Made by a program: the position numbers and the translations under genes. A stretch of DNA of 64,000 bases from Streptomyces griseorubiginosus (GTDB lineage: Bacteria; Actinomycetota; Actinomycetes; Streptomycetales; Streptomycetaceae), in the NCBI RefSeq assembly GCF_001514195.1, contig NZ_KQ948736.1, positions 974,600 to 1,038,599 of the forward strand, in the 5' to 3' direction. Shown here one piece after another: positions 19,991 through 30,100 of this stretch. Below the pieces are notes generated by a model that was not told the DNA's origin, did not search any database, and saw only the letters and a list, made by a program, of their open reading frames with translations. The stretch's first letter is position 1; each line of letters opens with the position of its first letter.

Positions 19991-20070
19991 ACGGACGGAG
20001 CGCCTTACGGACGGAACGGCCTACGGACGGAACGGCCCACGGACGCAGCGGCCCACGGACGGAACGGCCT
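19991..20070. repeat. 16-bp tandem repeat, five copies
   Basis: Five adjacent copies of ACGGACGGAACGGCCT with a few substitutions, ending 13 bp before the stop of the APH-fold gene. Partial related words (CGGACGG, GGTGGA) occur just before it from about 19920. It lies between two minus-strand genes. Confidence 0.9.
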
Positions 20071-20083
20071 ACAGGTAAAGCCC

Positions 20084-21031
20084 CTACGGCTCCGCGTCGT
20101 CCGACTCGTCGTCCCGCAGTTCGGTGACCCGCTCCAGCAGGATCGCCTCCCAGGCACGGCCCAGCCGGGCCCTCAGCAGCCCCAGCGGCGCGTCCTCCCG
20201 GCGGTCCAGGCCCGCGGCGAGGTGGATCACCGTGTCGCAGCGGGCCAGCCAGAGACCGCGCAGGCAGGGCCGGGCTCCGTACCCGGCGAGGGTGGCGGCG
20301 CGGACGGCGGCGGGCGCGCCGACGGCCAGGGCGAGGCCCGCGATGTCCTCGGCGGGGTCGCCGACGACCGTGTCGGTCCAGTCGAGCACGCCCCGCACCC
20401 GGCCGTCGGCACTGACCACGAGGTGCTCGCCGGTCAGGGCGTGGTGCACGAGGACCGCGCTGCCGGGCTGCGCGGCGAGCTGGACCGCGGCGGCCGAGGT
20501 GAGCTGCTGGAGCCGGGCCGGGTCGAACTCGTCGGCCTTGTGCAGGAGCTCGGCGGCCCGGCCGGCCTCCCGGCGCAGCGCCTCCAGTGAGCGCGGGGCG
20601 ACGCGCGGGACGCCGAGCGCCTCGGCCTGCCGTACGGGCACCTCGCGCAGCCCGGTGAGAAGCCCGGCCAGGTCGGCCTCGCCGACGGCGGAGACGTCAT
20701 GCTCCTCCGCCGAGCCGCCGGGGACCTTGGTGTCCAGCGTGTAGACAAGGCCGGGCGCCCACTCGCCCTGGGCCACGCTGCTCGGCACCGCGACCGGGAC
20801 GTGCGGCCGCACCAGGTCGCGCAGACGCAGCTCTCGGCGTCGGCGGGCGGTGGCCGCGCGGTCCTCGGACAGCCGCAGCACATGGCGGGCGCCGACCCAC
20901 CAGGTGGCGTGCGCGCCGCTCTCGGCGACGGGCCGGACCTCGGGCCCGCCGGTGTCGGACGTGCCGTCCTTGAGCAGGGAACGGACCAGTCGGCGGACCG
21001 TGTCCGCGGTGGGTGTCGGTGCCTGGGTCAT
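20084..21031 (-). CDS. APH-fold phosphotransferase-like protein lacking the catalytic Asp
   Basis: A 315-aa protein of the aminoglycoside phosphotransferase fold. The C-lobe shows GVLDWTDTVVGDPAEDIAGL, the metal-binding DWTD and the downstream family signature. In the catalytic loop, however, the usual HGDLHPGN is replaced by HHALTGEH, so the catalytic Asp and the following Asn are missing. It may be a pseudokinase or binding protein. The ATG at 21031 is chosen over upstream in-frame starts because it begins a normal family N-terminus. The next gene upstream on the same strand is an M24 peptidase, 47 bp away. Confidence 0.85.
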   Translation of the reverse strand: MTQAPTPTADTVRRLVRSLLKDGTSDTGGPEVRPVAESGAHATWWVGARHVLRLSEDRAATARRRRELRLRDLVRPHVPVAVPSSVAQGEWAPGLVYTLDTKVPGGSAEEHDVSAVGEADLAGLLTGLREVPVRQAEALGVPRVAPRSLEALRREAGRAAELLHKADEFDPARLQQLTSAAAVQLAAQPGSAVLVHHALTGEHLVVSADGRVRGVLDWTDTVVGDPAEDIAGLALAVGAPAAVRAATLAGYGARPCLRGLWLARCDTVIHLAAGLDRREDAPLGLLRARLGRAWEAILLERVTELRDDESDDAEP

Positions 21032-21078
21032 GTCGCGCCGTAGTCGCTCGAGGGGTGGAGGGGGCTCCTGGGGTCGGG

Positions 21079-22200
21079 TCAGTCCACTATGACCATCTCG
21101 CGGGTGGTGTCGTTGAGCCTGCGGCCGCCGCTCTCGGTGACCGTGACGATGTCCTCGATGCGTACCCCGAAACGGCCCGGCAGATAGACACCGGGTTCCA
21201 CGGAGAAGCACATCCCCGGTACGAGGGGCTGTTCCTCGCCCTCGATCATGTACGGCGGTTCGTGCGTGGTCACGCCGATGCCGTGCCCGGTGCGGTGGAT
21301 GAAGTACTCGCCGTAGCCGGCGTCGGCGATGACCGCGCGGGCGGCCCGGTCGACCTCCTGACAGGCCGCTCCGGGCCGTACCGCGTGGAAGCCCGCCTCC
21401 TGGGCGGCGCGGACGAGGTCGTGCACCCGGCGTTCCTCGTCGGTGGGTTCGCCGACGTGGACCGTGCGGGAGGTGTCGGAGCCGTAGCCGTCCTTGAGGC
21501 CGCCGAAGTCGAGGACGACCATGTCACCGCGTTCGATGACCCGGTCGCCCACCTCGTGGTGCGGGTTGGCGCCGTTCGGGCCGGAGGCGACGATGGTGAA
21601 GTCGACCTGGGAGTGGCCGAAGCGGCGCAGCAGGTCGGCGAGGTCCGCGGCGACCTCGGACTCCCGGCGGCCGCCGAAGGGAAGCTTCCGGATCTCCTCG
21701 AACGCCGCGTCGGCCGCCGCCCCCGCGGCCGCCAGCAGCTCCAGCTCCGCCCGGTCCTTGACCGCCCGCAGCATCGGAAGGGCCTCGGTGAGCGAGGCGT
21801 ACGAGGTCCCGGGCAGCGCCTTCTGGAGGCCCAGCAGGTGCATGGCCCAGGCGTTGTCGCTGATCCCGAACCGTCCGCCGGTGTCGAGGAGGGGGGCGGT
21901 GACGGCGTAGGGGTCCTTGCCGTCGGTCCAGTCCCGCAGGGTCAGGGCGCTCGCGCCGGGGGACTTGGCGGCGTCCGGGGCCTCCAGGGCGGGGACGACC
22001 AGGACGGGGTCCTGGCCGGGGGCGAGGACGAGCAGGGTGAGGCGTTCGGTGGCGGGGGGCGCGTAGCCGGTGAGCCACACCAGGTCCGGCCCCGGGGCCA
22101 CCAGCAGCCCCGCGAGCCCTGCCTCGGCTGCCGACCGGGCCGCGCGCTCCATGCGGGCCCGGTAGTCGTCGGCGGCGAAGGGCGCTGCGGTGCCGGTCAT
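21079..22200 (-). CDS. M24-family aminopeptidase P / Xaa-Pro dipeptidase
   Basis: A 373-aa cytosolic metallopeptidase that cleaves the bond before proline. An N-terminal creatinase-like domain (about residues 10-140) is followed by the pita-bread catalytic domain. The five metal ligands are visible: Asp in VVLDFGG, Asp in GSDTSRT, His in GHGIGV, Glu in VEPGVY and Glu in RIEDIV. The ATG has GGGAGG upstream. It lies just upstream of the APH-fold gene in the same direction, so they are likely co-transcribed. Confidence 0.95.
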   Translation of the reverse strand: MTGTAAPFAADDYRARMERAARSAAEAGLAGLLVAPGPDLVWLTGYAPPATERLTLLVLAPGQDPVLVVPALEAPDAAKSPGASALTLRDWTDGKDPYAVTAPLLDTGGRFGISDNAWAMHLLGLQKALPGTSYASLTEALPMLRAVKDRAELELLAAAGAAADAAFEEIRKLPFGGRRESEVAADLADLLRRFGHSQVDFTIVASGPNGANPHHEVGDRVIERGDMVVLDFGGLKDGYGSDTSRTVHVGEPTDEERRVHDLVRAAQEAGFHAVRPGAACQEVDRAARAVIADAGYGEYFIHRTGHGIGVTTHEPPYMIEGEEQPLVPGMCFSVEPGVYLPGRFGVRIEDIVTVTESGGRRLNDTTREMVIVD

Positions 22201-22387
22201 CGGGGCCTCCCTGGGCGGGTGTGGGTCTTGGGCAGCATCCTGCCCGCACGGCGTGGGGCGCGCGAGCTGGTTGCGAGGTTTTCGCGCGGGGCGCGGAAAG
22301 TGCGCTGCCACTGTGCTGCCTCTCCGCTGCCTCTGCCCTGCCTGGCGGCTGCCTCTGCGCTGCCTCGCGACGGGATGACGGGCACCT

Positions 22388-22555
22388 ATGGCTGTGGGGA
22401 GGGCGGGGAGCAGCGGTACGGCGCTGGGAGACGGGTTCCGGGCGCTGGCGCCCCGTCCCGTGGGAGCCGACGAGGGGGCACTCGCCACCATGAGAGGCCT
22501 GATGATGACGGAGTGCGACGAGCTTGAGGACTCGAAGCACACCTCGCCGAACTGA
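22388..22555 (+). CDS. Possible small protein (55 aa), unknown
   Basis: An open frame from ATG to TGA that begins MAVGRAGSSGTALGDGFRA and ends in an acidic tail with TECDELEDSKH. About 85% of its codons end in G or C, as in real genes here. The ribosome site is weak (GACGGGC). It lies alone in the 411-bp gap between an M24 peptidase gene and a PDZ gene, both on the minus strand. The rest of that gap is rich in CTGCCTCTG-like words. It may be chance. Confidence 0.35.
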   Translation: MAVGRAGSSGTALGDGFRALAPRPVGADEGALATMRGLMMTECDELEDSKHTSPN

Positions 22556-22611
22556 GCGGCATCACCCGCCTCCCGGCGCTGTTCAGCGGGGTCGCGGTGC
22601 CGTGCGGGGCT

Positions 22612-23202
22612 TCACGTCACCACGCCCGGTACGGCCGTCAGCTGCTGGTAGCCGCCGCTGCGGTGGCGGACCGTCAGTACGATCTCGCGGCCGGAGCGGG
22701 CGTCGGCGACGGCTCGCGCGAGGTCGTCGGCGGTGTCGATGCGGGTACGGCCGAACACGAGCAGTACGTCACCGCGGACCAGGCCCGCCGTGTAGCCCGG
22801 ACCCGGGACATGGACACCGACGACCAGCGCGCCCGCCTTCTCGGCGTCCACGACCTCCAGGCCGAGCGTGGCGACGGCGGGCGCGGGCGAGGGGGTGGAC
22901 GGCGGTGTCGCGGACGGCCGGGCGGGGCCCGGCTGCGCCGGGGCGGACGGACCGCCCGGGTGCAGGCCGACCTGCCGCTGGAGCTCGGCCAGTCTGCCAG
23001 TGCCGATCACGGTGGTGCCCACCATGCCGAGGCCCACCCCCGACAGCACCAGGACGGCCGCGACGAGCAGGCCGAACAGCACGCTCGTGAACCGGCGCCC
23101 GCGCCGGCGCGCGGCGTGCGGGCGCCGGGCGGACCCGGGCTTCCTGCCACCGCCGGTCTCCTGACCGGGCATCGGCTTGGGGCGCAACGCTGTCTGTTCC
23201 AT
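22612..23202 (-). CDS. Membrane-anchored PDZ-domain protein
   Basis: A 196-aa protein. A basic cytoplasmic N-terminus is followed by one membrane helix (about residues 40-62, SVLFGLLVAAVLVLSGVG) and a Pro/Ser/Ala linker. A PDZ domain occupies about residues 112-190 (AGLVRGDVLLVFGRTRIDTADDL is split across its ligand loop and helix). There is no protease domain, so it is not an HtrA enzyme; it probably binds C-terminal peptides of other proteins outside the membrane. The ATG follows GGAGGCG. No functional partner is evident. Confidence 0.88.
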   Translation of the reverse strand: MEQTALRPKPMPGQETGGGRKPGSARRPHAARRRGRRFTSVLFGLLVAAVLVLSGVGLGMVGTTVIGTGRLAELQRQVGLHPGGPSAPAQPGPARPSATPPSTPSPAPAVATLGLEVVDAEKAGALVVGVHVPGPGYTAGLVRGDVLLVFGRTRIDTADDLARAVADARSGREIVLTVRHRSGGYQQLTAVPGVVT

Positions 23203-23677
23203 GGATCGCCTCCGGCTGGATCACCACCGGGTGGTGACTACCCGGCGCGCGGGCGCGTGACGAGCCACGAACGAGTGAGACTGACGGGCGGTCAGGAGCG
23301 GGTAGTGGCCGGAACCAGCAGGTCCGGGGGTCCGGCACGGCTCCGCCCGGTGCCGGCACGGCTCCGCCCGGTCGCCGGCGCGAGCCGTTCTGGAGCGCGC
23401 CCACGCGAGGGGTGTCTCACCCCGCGTGGGCCGCTCGTGGCCGGAGGGCCACCGGTCGTGCGCAGCAGTGCTGAGGCCAGCGGGCAGGCGCCGAGCGGCC
23501 GGGGAACCCGAAGCGGCCGGGGAGCCCGAAGCGGTCGGGGAACCCAAAGCGGTCGGGGAACCCAAAGAAGCCGGGGAACCCAAAGCAGCCGGGGAGCCAA
23601 AAGCGGTCAGGAACCCGCCCCCGGACCGACCCCGCGTGCACCGACCACCCCTGCCTTCCCCGCCCACCGCCGTCCCG
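23203..23677. other. 475-bp intergenic region with direct repeats
   Basis: No gene is convincing here. It holds two copies of a 20-bp word starting GCCGGCACGGCTCCGCCCGG (from about 23331) and, at 23494-23610, an 18-bp tandem array listed separately. Open frames on both strands through the array are a consequence of its 18-bp period. Confidence 0.7.
23494..23610. repeat. 18-bp tandem repeat, about 6.5 copies
   Basis: Units of AGCGGCCGGGGAACCCGA with substitutions, starting at 23494, 23512, 23530, 23548, 23566, 23584 and 23602 (last incomplete). The period is a multiple of three, so one frame would read repeated GEPEAA-like hexapeptides. There is no start with a ribosome site, so I treat it as non-coding. 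Confidence 0.9.
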
Positions 23678-25840
23678 TCAGCCCGCCACCGGCAGTGTCG
23701 TCGGGGCCCTGTCCGGGAGGAAGCCGTGGGTGCGGCCGGCCAGGTAGTCGGACTTGTAGCGGTCGACCGTGCGGTGCCAGTGCAGGATGCCCGCCATCCA
23801 GTGCTGGAGGTCGGTCACATAGCCGCGCATCACCTCGCGCGCCTCCGCCGAGAGCCCGAAGTCGTCGTACACGACGGGCAGTTCGTTCGCGGCGACGTGC
23901 TCGAACTGCTGCATGCGCTGGGTCATCAGGTCATGGACGACCCGCAGCGCGGTCGGGTAGTCGATGCCGAAGAAGTTCTGCACGACGAGGATCGCGTTGT
24001 GGATCTCGCCCTCGTACTCGATCTCCTTCTGGTACGAGAAGACGTCGTTGAGCAGACAGGCGTAGTCGACGGCGGCGTTCTCCAGGGAGCGGACCGGTCC
24101 GCTGCGGTAGACCTCGGGCGGGACGGCGGGGCCGTGGCCCATCCGGCACATGCTCATGGTGAGGTCGGAGCCGAAGGTGGCGCGCCGCATCTCCAGGTAG
24201 TCGACGGGGTCGGGGACCCGGTGGTGGATCTGGTTGGCCAGCTCCCACACCCAGCTCTCGGTCATCGCGTTCACGGCGTCCTTGAGGGTGCGCCGCTGGT
24301 CGGGGGTCATCTCGGCCGTGGTGCGGGCCCACAGGTCGGTCAGGCCGCGTTCCATGCCGTTGACGGGTACGAGGGTCTGCTGGCCGTCGAGGGGCATGCA
24401 CTGCGAGAGACGGTGGGTGGTGAGGCGGGCGGCGGCGAGGTCGCGGCGGGCTCCGTAGACGAGGGGGTAGTAGTCGTCGCCGTAGGTGCCCCAGGCCAGC
24501 CAGTGCGAGCTGAGGTCGAGGGCCTCGGCGCTCGCGTCCGGGTCGATGCCCGCGGCGCACAGCGGGAGGTCGGCCGCGGCGAGCCGGTCCTCGTCCCAGA
24601 CGCCCTCCTGGAGCATGCCCATGCGGTGCATCCACGCGGTGAGGCGGGGGCGGGCGCCGGGCAGGTGGGGGCTGTGCTCGACCTGGAACGGCATGTGGAA
24701 GTCGGGCAGCAGCGACGGCCCGACCTTCTGGAACGGCACATGCGTGTGGGCGCGCAGCCGCTCGGCGCCGGCCGCGGCGAGCAGGGCGCCGACGTCGGCG
24801 GCCGAGGTGCCGGGGCCGGTCAGGCTCTGCCAGGGGGAGGTGGTCTCGGCGCGGGCGTTCATGTAGCGGCTGGAGCGCATGTGCCATTCGTGGCCGCCGG
24901 ACTGCCAGTCCTGGAGTCCCTGCGTGTACTGGGCGACGGCGGCGACCTCGGCCGGGGAGAGACCTTTCTCCAGGGCGACGGCGGGTACCTCGGTCAGCGC
25001 GGTGTGCTCGAACTGGTGGAGGCGGGAGGTGAGGACGTCGTTGACGGTGTCGGCGGCCTCCTGGGTGGTGCAGCCGAAGAAGGTCTCCAGGACGAGCACG
25101 CCGTTGCTGAGCTCGCCCTCGTCCTCGACCTCGCGCTGGTAGGAGAAGAGGTCGTTGCGCAGGTGCACGGCGTCGGAGAAGGTCTCCATCAGGACGCGCA
25201 GCGGCCTGGACCCGGCGACCGCGGCCGGGACCTCGGCCGTCGCGTACTCCACGAGCCCGGCCGACCAGGGGGCGCCGCCGACCTTGCGGCGCATCTCGAT
25301 GTACTCGACGGGGTTGGCGATCCGCCCCTCGTTGATGTTGGAGAGCTCCCACAGGGACTCGTTGAGCAGGTGTTCGGTGGCGACGGCGAAGCGGCGCCGC
25401 CAGTCGGCGGACATCGACGGGACGGTGCGCGTCCACAGGTCGGCGAGGCCCGCCTCGACCGGGTTCTCGGGCTCGGGCATCGGGGTCGTGAGGTCCATCG
25501 GCATGAACAGCGGCAGCCGGTCCAGGTAGGCCTTGCCGCCGGCGCGGTCCTGGGTGCGCTTGAAGATCTCCAGGAAGTGGTCGTCGAAGAAGAACACCCA
25601 CACGTACCAGTCGGTGATCAGCGAGAGCGCGGGGCCGTCGCAGTCCGGGTGCGTGTAGGCGCAGAGCAGGCCGTAGTCGTGCGCGTCGAGGTCGGACTGC
25701 TCCCAGATCCCGGACCCCTCCAGCATGCCCATCTCGCGGGCCCACGCGGTCGAGTGGGCGCGCGCCTCGTCGACGTGCGGGTTCAGCCGCGCGGGGTACG
25801 GCATGTAGAAGTGCGGGAGTTCGAAGGGCTGCTGCGTCAT
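23678..25840 (-). CDS. geoA: Geosmin synthase (germacradienol/geosmin synthase)
   Basis: A 720-aa bifunctional terpene cyclase that converts farnesyl diphosphate to germacradienol and then geosmin, the earthy odorant. Two cyclase domains are present. The N-terminal one has the metal motif DDHFLE (about D86/D87) and the NSE triad in NDLFSYQREVEDE. The C-terminal one has DDYYP and NDVFSYQKEIEYE. Length agrees with known enzymes (about 726 aa). The ATG at 25840 begins MTQQPFELPHFYMPYPARLN, the usual N-terminus. It is monocistronic, with 265 bp of upstream DNA before the next gene. Confidence 0.97.
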   Translation of the reverse strand: MTQQPFELPHFYMPYPARLNPHVDEARAHSTAWAREMGMLEGSGIWEQSDLDAHDYGLLCAYTHPDCDGPALSLITDWYVWVFFFDDHFLEIFKRTQDRAGGKAYLDRLPLFMPMDLTTPMPEPENPVEAGLADLWTRTVPSMSADWRRRFAVATEHLLNESLWELSNINEGRIANPVEYIEMRRKVGGAPWSAGLVEYATAEVPAAVAGSRPLRVLMETFSDAVHLRNDLFSYQREVEDEGELSNGVLVLETFFGCTTQEAADTVNDVLTSRLHQFEHTALTEVPAVALEKGLSPAEVAAVAQYTQGLQDWQSGGHEWHMRSSRYMNARAETTSPWQSLTGPGTSAADVGALLAAAGAERLRAHTHVPFQKVGPSLLPDFHMPFQVEHSPHLPGARPRLTAWMHRMGMLQEGVWDEDRLAAADLPLCAAGIDPDASAEALDLSSHWLAWGTYGDDYYPLVYGARRDLAAARLTTHRLSQCMPLDGQQTLVPVNGMERGLTDLWARTTAEMTPDQRRTLKDAVNAMTESWVWELANQIHHRVPDPVDYLEMRRATFGSDLTMSMCRMGHGPAVPPEVYRSGPVRSLENAAVDYACLLNDVFSYQKEIEYEGEIHNAILVVQNFFGIDYPTALRVVHDLMTQRMQQFEHVAANELPVVYDDFGLSAEAREVMRGYVTDLQHWMAGILHWHRTVDRYKSDYLAGRTHGFLPDRAPTTLPVAG

Positions 25841-26105
25841 GAGCCGGGCCCTACCCAGGCCCCTCAAGCGCCATCCGCGAGCCGGGACATGATCACACCA
25901 TCGCGTGAATCGGGGCTGAATCCGGGCACGGTGGAGGGGGTTTGTGACGTTCCCCGCTCTGGACGCAGGGCGACGAACCCGGGAGTCCCCGGACGGCGAC
26001 ACGGGCGGCGCGGCCGTCACCTTCCCGAACGCCAAGGCCGTAACGGCATCCGGACCTACGGCTCCCGCAGTCGGCATGATCACTACATCAACGTCGGCCG
26101 GACCC

Positions 26106-26972
26106 TCACACCTCGGAGAACTGCGGAAGGATCTCCTGAGCGACCCAGCCGAGCGCGTCGGGCAGCGCGTCGGTGGCGACCGGCAGCCACAGCGAGCAGG
26201 AGGCGAGCCCGGCGTCGGCCAGCTCTCCCAGCTCCGCACGCACCCGCTCGGCGCTCGGCTCGGCCCCGCCCAACAGCTGCCATCCGGACGGGCGTACGGC
26301 GGCCTCGAAGCCCGGCGGCCCCAGCACCAGGCCCGCCGTCAGCTCCAGCGGCCTGGCCGAATCACGCCCCGTCTTCTCCTCCAGGACCGCCAACCGCCCC
26401 CGCACCTCGACAAGTCCGGCGGCGTCGACACCGAAACCGTGCCATGCGTCGCCGTGGCGCAGCGCCCGGCGCAGAGCGGCTTCGCTGTGGCCGCCGATCC
26501 ACACCGGCGGCCCGCCGGGAGTACGCGGCCGCACCCCGAGCCGTACGTCCGCCTCGTCACGCCACAAGGTCCTTACGACGTCCAGCTGTTCGTCGGCACG
26601 GCGGCCCCGTCCGGCGAAGGGCACCCCGGCCGCGTCGAACTCGGCGGTGTCCCAGCCGGTACCGACACCGAGGGTGAGCCGGCCGCCGGAGAGACGGTCG
26701 AGCGTGGCCACCTGGTGGGCGACGACGACCGGGTGGTACAGGGGCAGGATCAGCACACTGGTGACCAGACAGATCCTGCTGGTGGCGCCGGCCACGGCCG
26801 ACAGCAGGACCAGCGGGTCCGGGGTCACCCCCGCGGTCCCGGCCAGCAGGTGGCTGCTCGCGATGACGTGGTCGAAGCCCAACTCCTCTGCGGTTCGGGC
26901 GGTTTCGAGGACACCGTCGAGCTCGTCCTCGCGGGCGGGCCACAGTCGGTGCGGTGCGACTCCCAGACGCAT
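26106..26972 (-). CDS. LLM-class (luciferase-like) F420-dependent oxidoreductase
   Basis: A 288-aa (beta/alpha)8 flavin/F420-type oxidoreductase. Typical motifs are ELGFDHVIASSHLLAG, ATSRICLVTSVLILP, HPVVVAHQVATLDRLSGGR and LGVGTGWDTAEF. The ATG at 26972 has GGGAGG upstream and gives the family start (MRLGV). Such enzymes act on small organic substrates using F420 or FMN. It lies upstream of geosmin synthase on the same strand, but the 265-bp gap argues against one operon. It is divergent from the STAND NTPase gene. Confidence 0.9.
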   Translation of the reverse strand: MRLGVAPHRLWPAREDELDGVLETARTAEELGFDHVIASSHLLAGTAGVTPDPLVLLSAVAGATSRICLVTSVLILPLYHPVVVAHQVATLDRLSGGRLTLGVGTGWDTAEFDAAGVPFAGRGRRADEQLDVVRTLWRDEADVRLGVRPRTPGGPPVWIGGHSEAALRRALRHGDAWHGFGVDAAGLVEVRGRLAVLEEKTGRDSARPLELTAGLVLGPPGFEAAVRPSGWQLLGGAEPSAERVRAELGELADAGLASCSLWLPVATDALPDALGWVAQEILPQFSEV

Positions 26973-27172
26973 GCGGTGCGCCTCCCTCGGTGTGCGGTGG
27001 CAGTGACGGCTGGTGCACCTGGCCCCAACAAGGCGACGGTCTCCTCTCATCCCTTCCCGTTCGACTTCATCGACAGGATCAAGTCCCTTTCGCACCGCCT
27101 GACATGAGAACCTGAAAACGGGAGAGGGGTTCGGACGTAGCCGTCGAGGTGTGTGCCGACAGGGGGTCCTCG

Positions 27173-30100
27173 ATGTTCGGGGCAGAGTTGTTCACCCAGA
27201 CCGCTGCCGCCGCCGCGGGCACGATGGTGGGGCTGATGACCACGGACGCCTGGCAGGTGGCCAGGCACCGGATCGCACGGTTCCTGCGCCGGGAGGACGT
27301 GGAGCGGCTGGAGGCGGCACGGGCGGAGCTGGACGCGGCGCCGCCTGGGCGGCAGCAGGTCATCCTGCGGCAGCAGCGGGAGGAGTGGGGCAGCACCCTG
27401 CGCGGCCTGCTGGACCGGAACCCGGAACTGGCCGGGCTGCTGGCCGAGTTCGTGCAGGAGTTCTCCGGGGTGGTGCGCCCGGTCTTCATCCAGGTCCAGC
27501 AGCCCGCCGCCCCGCTGGAGCCGGCCCGCGCCCCGGGTGCGCTGACCGTGGCGCCTCCGCTGGGCCGGCTCGACCGCCGGGTGCGCGGCCGTGGACCGCT
27601 CCTCGACACCCTCAAACAGCTGGTGGGCAAGCCGACTTCGGGTGTGCGGGTGCTGCACGGCATGGGCGGCAGCGGAAAGACCACGGTCGCCCTGGAGATC
27701 GCCGCCCACGCCGCCGCCCTCAACGTCGACGTGTGGTGGGTGACGGCGAAGAACCCCGCCGCGCTGAGCGCGGGGATGCGCGAGGTGGTGGCGGCGCTCG
27801 GCACTCCCGCCGATCTCATCGACCGTGCCTGGTCGGGGCGTTCGAGCGCGACCGACCTGCTGTGGCGCCGGCTGTGCGACACCGCGAGCCCCTGGCTGCT
27901 GGTGGTGGACAACGCCGACGAGCCCGAACACCTCGCGCCCTACGGCCGGTTGGCGGAGGGCACGGGCTGGATCCGGCCCGCCGCAGAGCTGCCGGGACTG
28001 GTGCTGATCACCAGCCGGGACAGCAGCCCGACGACCTGGGGGCCGTGGGCCACGCTGCACTCGGTGGACGCCCTGGAGGAGGACGACGCGACCGAGGTGC
28101 TCTGGGACCTCGCCGGGGAGCGGGCCGGTTCCCGCGAGGACGCCCGGATGCTGACCCGGCGGCTCGGCGGGCTGCCGCTGGCGCTGCGCATCGCCGGCTC
28201 GCACCTCGCCGCGGCCTCCGCCTTCCCCACCTGGCCGGGCACGACGACCGTACGGACGTACGCCGACTACCGCGTGGCCCTCGACGAGCGCTTCAGCGAA
28301 CTCCTCGACGAACGCCCGCCCGGGCAGCAGGGCGGCACCTTGTCGGTCCCGGTGACCGGTACCTGGGAGCTGTCGCTGGACCTGCTGGAGCGGCGGGGCA
28401 TCGCCCAGGCCCGGCCGCTGATGCGGCTGCTGTGCTGCCTGGGCGAGGCCCCGGTGCCGCTGGTCGGTCTGTTACGCCCGGACCGGCTGGCGGCCTCCTC
28501 GCTGCTGCCCGGGGTCACACCGCAGGAGCTGTACACCGCGCTCACCGCGCTCGCCGACTTCGGTCTGGTCGAACTGCACACCCCGCCCGGCGGCGACGAC
28601 CACGCCCGCACCCTCGTGCTGCATCCGCTGGTCCGGGACGCCGGCCGGCTCCAGCAGGATCTCGCCGAGCACTGGGAGGAGTACGCGGCCGTCGTCGCCG
28701 ACCTGGTCGTGTGCGCCACCGCCGAGCTGAGCGAGGACGACCCGCGCGACTGGCCGCGCTGGCGGCTGCTGCTCCCGCACGTCGACGCCCCGCTGGCCCT
28801 GATGGGCGACCCGTACGAGGCCGAGGACGAGCTGGTCTCCAAGGCGCTCAGGGCGGCGGCGGCCGGGGCCCGGCATCTGTTCCGGCGGGGCTGGCTGGAC
28901 CGTGCGGAGGAGGTGCTCGACGCCTGCGAGCCGGTGGTGCTCGCGTGCGGCCCGAACGATCCCGACGCGCTCGAAGTACGCGCCGCCGCCGCCCACTTGC
29001 TGCACCTGCGCGGTCGGCTGGCGGCGGCCGAGTCCCTGTTCCGCACGGTGCTGGCGGACACCCGGGCCCTGTTCGGCGACGCCTCCGGCGAGACCGCCGA
29101 CGCCCGGTACGCGCTCGCGAACCTGCTGCACGGCCGGGGCCGCCCGGTCGAGGCGGAGACCGAGTACCGCGCGGTGCACGCCACGCGCCGGGCGCTGCTG
29201 GGCGAGCGCGACCCCGGGACTCTCGCCGCCCGCAAGGGTGTGGCGTGGATGGCCCGCTACCGGGGGCTGCTGGCGGAGGCCGAGGAGGAGTACCGCCTGC
29301 TCCTGGACGCCTACCGGGAGACGCTCGGCGCCCACCACCCCGACACCCTGGCCACCCGGCACGAGATGGCCCAGGTGCTGCACGAGCGCGGCATGTTCGG
29401 CCAGGCGGAGGCGGAGCTGCGGGAGACGCTCCAGGTGTGCGCGCGGGTGCTGGGCGAACGCCACCCGAGCACGCTCGCGGTCCGGCACGACCTCGCCGGC
29501 GTGCTGCGCGACCGGGGCCTGCTCGCCGAGGCCGAGCAGGAGTTCCGTACGGTGCTCGCGACGCGCGCCGAGGCGTACGGCGAGGATCACCCGGAGACCG
29601 TGTCGGCCCGGTACGGCCTGGCCACGGTGCTGCGCGACCGGGGTTGGCCCGGGGACGCGGAGGCGGAGTTCCGGGAGGTCTTCGAGGTGCAGCGCCGGCT
29701 GCTCGGCGACATGCATCCGCACACCCTGGAGGTCCGCCACAACCTGGCCGACCTGCTGATGGAGCGGGGTCAACTGGAGGCGGCGGAGGCGGAGTTCAGG
29801 GAGGTGTACGCGGCGCGGCGCGAAGTGCTGGGCGAGCAGCACCTGCTGACCCTGTCGGTACGGCACGGTGCCGCGCACGTCCTGCACCTGCGGGGCCGCA
29901 CCGACCGGGCGGAGACCGAGTACCGCACGGTCCTCGCGGACTGCGTGGACACCCTGGGCCCCCGCCACCCCGGCACGCTCGCGGTCCGCCACAACCTCGC
30001 CGACCTGCTCAAGGACCAGGGCCGGCTGGCGGCCGCGGAACAGGAGTTCAGGGAGGTCTACGAGGCCCGGCGGACCGTGCTCGGCGAGCAGCACCTGCTG

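Noticed and set aside
23221..23667. Proline/glycine-rich protein genes on either strand around the 18-bp array
   Set aside because: Frames on both strands stay open because the repeat period is a multiple of three; no ribosome site or conserved start was found.
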